A stretch of 64,000 bases of DNA from NCBI GenBank assembly GCA_028687995.1, contig JAQTZA010000005.1, positions 62,001-126,000 on the forward strand, in the 5' to 3' direction. A program made the translations under genes and the position numbers. The notes beneath the pieces are model-generated. The model was not told the DNA's origin. It searched no databases and saw only the letters and a list, made by a program, of their open reading frames with translations. This document shows, one piece after another, positions 61,300-64,000 of this stretch (positions are counted from its first letter, which is position 1; every line of letters starts with the position of its first letter). This DNA is from Bacteroidales bacterium (GTDB lineage: Bacteria; Bacteroidota; Bacteroidia; Bacteroidales; UBA7332).

Positions 61300-63735
61300 A
61301 TGAGAATAGTAAGAGGTAGTGTTTTGTTATTATTGATATTTGCATCTGCCAATCTGTTTGCGGGAACAATCTCCGGAAAATTAGTAGATAGCAAGTCAAA
61401 TGAGAAAATTGATTATGCAAACGTGGCGCTTTTCAAATCGGGCAGCACAGTTCCTGTAAAAGGAGTTTCTTCGGCGGAAGACGGTTCGTTCCGATTGCAG
61501 GATTTATCGTTGGGTAAATATCTACTCAAAATCAGTTTTGTAGGGTATTCACCCATCGAGTTACCCATCGCTTTAAACAACAAACGATCAGACATCGATC
61601 TTGGATCAATCCGGTTGGAAGAAGATTCTAAAAAACTAGGAGAGGTAAATGTTACGGGTCAGAAATCGCAAATGCGCTTCGAACTCGATCGTAAAGTCTT
61701 CAATGTCGATCAGAATATTGCTGCTGCAGGAGCTTCGGCATCAGAAATTCTCAAAAATATACCCTCCGTTGAGGTAGATGTGCAGGGCAATGTATCGCTG
61801 CGTAATAATTCAAATGTGATTATCTGGATCAATGGTCGTCCTTCGGGATTGAATGAAGACAACCGTGCACAAGTATTGGAACAAATGCCTGCCGAAACCA
61901 TCGAGCGAGTAGAGGTAATCACCAATCCATCGTCGAAATATAGCCCCGAAGGCTCTGCTGGTATCATCAATATAGTGCTGAAAAAAGATCGTAAAGCAGG
62001 ATATTATGGTAGTGTTTCGGGTGGTGCTGATACATTTAACGGAACAAACGGTTCTGTAAATATCAATTACAACAGCAAAAAATGGGATTTGTATGCCAAT
62101 GTAGGATATCGAAACAATACCATGGATATGACGGGCAGTACCAATCGAAATAATTGGAATTCAGATTTGACTAAGTTGTACAACCTCCAAAGCTCTACAA
62201 ATGGATCTTTTGGTATGGGTGGCTTTTTCTCACGCTTTGGTGCGGCATATCATTTAACAGAAAAAGATTTAATCGGTACGAATTTGATGATTAATCGCTT
62301 CAAACGAAATTCAGACACTCAGATTGATTACAAATCGACTTTGAATTTTGTAGAAGATACACCTTATAGTCGATTTGCCACAAACGATGGTAATTTCAAT
62401 ATGAGCAGTTTGTCAATGGATTACACTCACACCTTTGATAAACCGGGACACGAATTGAAGGGTTCGGTAGAATACAACAAAATGCAAATCGATTTCAATA
62501 ATCATGTAACTCAAAGCAATCAACTTTCGAATGAGCAGTTGATGGATTTGAACGGTGGTAGAAAAGAGTGGGAAGTGCAAGTGGATTATACCTATCCGAT
62601 CAACAAGGTTTCGAAAATAGAGGCAGGCTTCAAAGGAGAATACAACGACAGAAGTAGCACCACAATTGCGAATGCAGTGAACAACATTGAACCAGATTTT
62701 GCTCTCAACAATGAATTTGATAGCGGAGAAGACCGCAATTCGTTGTATCTCAATTATTCGAATAAGGTGAATAAAATGAGCTATCAACTTGGTTTGCGTG
62801 GGGAATACAACCTTATGAAAAATACCTCTTATACATACGATTCCAACAAAAATCAAACCGTTACTCCATTCAATAAAGAGTATCCAGGACTTTATCCAAG
62901 TCTTTTCATTAATTACGAATTACCAAAGAATAATGAGTTACAGTTGAACTATACGCGACGAATCAACCGACCACACGGTCGAACGATGAATCCATACCGC
63001 GATATCAGTGACTCAACGAACATCAGTTTTGGTAATCCTCAATTAAATCCAGAATACTCAAATTCCTTGGAGCTGAATCACATCAAAACGTGGGAAAATC
63101 ATACTCTTTCGTCATCTATTTATTATCGTACAACGTCCGATGTGATTCAACAAGTGAATTACATTCAGGATAATATCAAATATTCGACCAGTGTAAACAT
63201 TACCAATACCAAAGCAGCAGGGTTCGAATTTATTTTGAAAGATCGTTTTTTCAAGTTTATCGATTTGACATCGACGCTCAATCTTTACTATTCGAAACTT
63301 GATCCGTTTAATTACATTCAGACCCAATATGCAGGTTCCGAGAGTTTTGCCTGGACAGCTCGCACGATTCTCAATATGGGATTACCCAAAGGCTGGATGC
63401 TCCAATTGACGGGTGGTTATCAATCGAAGAAAACCATTGCACAAGGAGAAGTTTTACCCGATTGGGGAGCTGATGCGGGAATTCGTAAAATGTTCTTCAA
63501 TCGTAAGTTGAGCCTCAACCTGATGGCACGAGATATTTTCAATTCGCGCGAAAGTCGAATCAACTCCTTTGGAAACAACTATACCGACTATACCAAAAGC
63601 ATAATGGGCGGTAGAATGGTCGGCTTCTCGTTGACATATAACTTCGGCAACAACACGGCTCAGAAGAAAAAACAAGAGGTGAAACGCAACGATCAAAATG
63701 GAAACTCGGACATGATGAATGGTGGCGATTTCTAA
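61300..63735 (+). CDS. TonB-receptor-like outer-membrane barrel protein
   Basis: 811 residues. A signal peptide (VLLLLIFASANLFAG) is followed by a carboxypeptidase-regulatory-like domain (TISGKLVDSKSNEKIDYANVALF, about 20-105), a plug-like region (LKNIPSVEVDVQGNVSLRNN, VEVITNPSSKYSPEGSAGIINIVLKK) and a C-terminal barrel (OMP_b-brl_3 type). This family lacks a clear SusD partner, and none is encoded here. It may import an unidentified substrate or serve in assembly. It is a single gene, ended by a hairpin. Confidence 0.9.
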   Translation: MRIVRGSVLLLLIFASANLFAGTISGKLVDSKSNEKIDYANVALFKSGSTVPVKGVSSAEDGSFRLQDLSLGKYLLKISFVGYSPIELPIALNNKRSDIDLGSIRLEEDSKKLGEVNVTGQKSQMRFELDRKVFNVDQNIAAAGASASEILKNIPSVEVDVQGNVSLRNNSNVIIWINGRPSGLNEDNRAQVLEQMPAETIERVEVITNPSSKYSPEGSAGIINIVLKKDRKAGYYGSVSGGADTFNGTNGSVNINYNSKKWDLYANVGYRNNTMDMTGSTNRNNWNSDLTKLYNLQSSTNGSFGMGGFFSRFGAAYHLTEKDLIGTNLMINRFKRNSDTQIDYKSTLNFVEDTPYSRFATNDGNFNMSSLSMDYTHTFDKPGHELKGSVEYNKMQIDFNNHVTQSNQLSNEQLMDLNGGRKEWEVQVDYTYPINKVSKIEAGFKGEYNDRSSTTIANAVNNIEPDFALNNEFDSGEDRNSLYLNYSNKVNKMSYQLGLRGEYNLMKNTSYTYDSNKNQTVTPFNKEYPGLYPSLFINYELPKNNELQLNYTRRINRPHGRTMNPYRDISDSTNISFGNPQLNPEYSNSLELNHIKTWENHTLSSSIYYRTTSDVIQQVNYIQDNIKYSTSVNITNTKAAGFEFILKDRFFKFIDLTSTLNLYYSKLDPFNYIQTQYAGSESFAWTARTILNMGLPKGWMLQLTGGYQSKKTIAQGEVLPDWGADAGIRKMFFNRKLSLNLMARDIFNSRESRINSFGNNYTDYTKSIMGGRMVGFSLTYNFGNNTAQKKKQEVKRNDQNGNSDMMNGGDF

Positions 63736-63758
63736 TCTATAACAGTAAAAATTTAGGG

Positions 63759-63798
63759 AAGGCATTTTTAATCGATGAGGATTGAGAATGCCTTTTTT
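63759..63798 (+). terminator. rho-independent terminator of the barrel gene
   Basis: AAGGCATT (63759-63766) and AATGCCTT (63787-63794), then T run. Confidence 0.82.
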
Positions 63799-63831
63799 TG
63801 TAACTCATGGGTTCGTTTGAGTAATAATTTC

Positions 63832-63839
63832 TATTTTTG
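63832..63839 (+). promoter_or_regulatory. promoter -7 box of cstA
   Basis: TATTTTTG matches TAnnTTTG, 40 bases before the cstA start codon. Confidence 0.5.
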
Positions 63840-63879
63840 CCTTACATAAAATTCAAACATTTGGAAAACACAGACACGT

Positions 63880-64000
63880 ATGATTACATTTTTCGTATCG
63901 ATAGCAGCGCTTTTTTTAGGCTATAAATTCTATGGTCGTTTTGTTGAAAAAGTATTTGGAGTAGAGCCTGAACGCTCGACGCCTTGTATTGTTAATCCCG
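63880..64000 (+). CDS. cstA: carbon starvation protein CstA, partial (5' end)
   Basis: The first 40 codons, cut by the window edge: MITFFVSIAALFLGYKFYGR then FVEKVFGVEPERSTP. This first membrane helix and the YGRFVEKVFG...TP motif are the standard N-terminus of CstA, an inner-membrane peptide/pyruvate transporter. Only the start is seen, so full length and integrity cannot be judged. Confidence 0.8.
   Translation, partial: MITFFVSIAALFLGYKFYGRFVEKVFGVEPERSTPCIVNP

Overview
The window comes from a member of the Bacteroidota, most likely order Bacteroidales (something like Paludibacter or a relative; the genus is an inference). The reasons are the many promoters of the TAnnTTTG (-7) type, the near absence of strong Shine-Dalgarno sites, three tandem proteins with type IX secretion C-terminal domains, a SusC-like/TonB-type outer-membrane barrel, an ECF sigma/anti-sigma pair with its usual partner genes, CBS-less arabinose-5-phosphate isomerase, and scattered small S23-type four-helix-bundle and GxxExxY genes. 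No rRNA, tRNA, CRISPR array or prophage was seen.

Layout. 1-24 kb is mostly housekeeping: methylglyoxal synthase, a small regulator/membrane-protein pair, a RelE-type toxin-antitoxin pair, topoisomerase III, a guanine-deaminase-like enzyme, 2-oxoacid:ferredoxin oxidoreductase (korAB), arabinose-5-P isomerase and a PfkB kinase, a secreted phosphatase, a DEAD-box helicase, a Tyw1-like radical SAM protein, NDH-2, GyrB, a TMEM175-like channel, AhcY and a YfhO-like membrane protein. 23.6-38.2 kb is a hexuronate-catabolism locus: LacI regulator, UxaC, mannonate oxidoreductase, UxuA, a PfkB kinase, a LarA-superfamily (nickel-pincer) protein, PdxB, Gnd, KdgK, Eda and a hexuronate MFS transporter. Three mobile-looking small-gene elements are lodged in its gaps. 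38.3-44 kb holds an ECF sigma operon and three T9SS-exported paralogues running the other way.

44.3-55.9 kb is the most unusual part. A transposase-derived zinc-ribbon protein without a catalytic domain is divergent from an operon encoding a DUF6132 membrane peptide, an arsenite-methyltransferase-like enzyme, a 35-residue Cys-rich peptide, a radical SAM/SPASM protein, a thioredoxin-thioredoxin reductase fusion and a thioredoxin. A palindromic operator (AATAGTGATACTATT type) sits in the divergent promoter region and recurs, in the same promoter geometry, before a CoA-disulfide reductase with three rhodanese domains, and again before a DUF2202 lipoprotein gene. This looks like one thiol- or metalloid-related regulon with a candidate modified-peptide (RiPP) product. 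A phased TTAGGA-N15 array of ten units lies inside the same region.

56-64 kb contains a 1667-residue soluble hybrid histidine kinase, a TonB-receptor-like barrel protein and the start of cstA.

Working together: the uronate locus converts glucuronate/galacturonate through mannonate and KDG to pyruvate and glyceraldehyde-3-P. The extra LarA homologue, second kinase and Gnd suggest a side route from mannonate through gluconate into the pentose-phosphate pool (hypothesis). Functions are read from sequence motifs only; no database search was possible.
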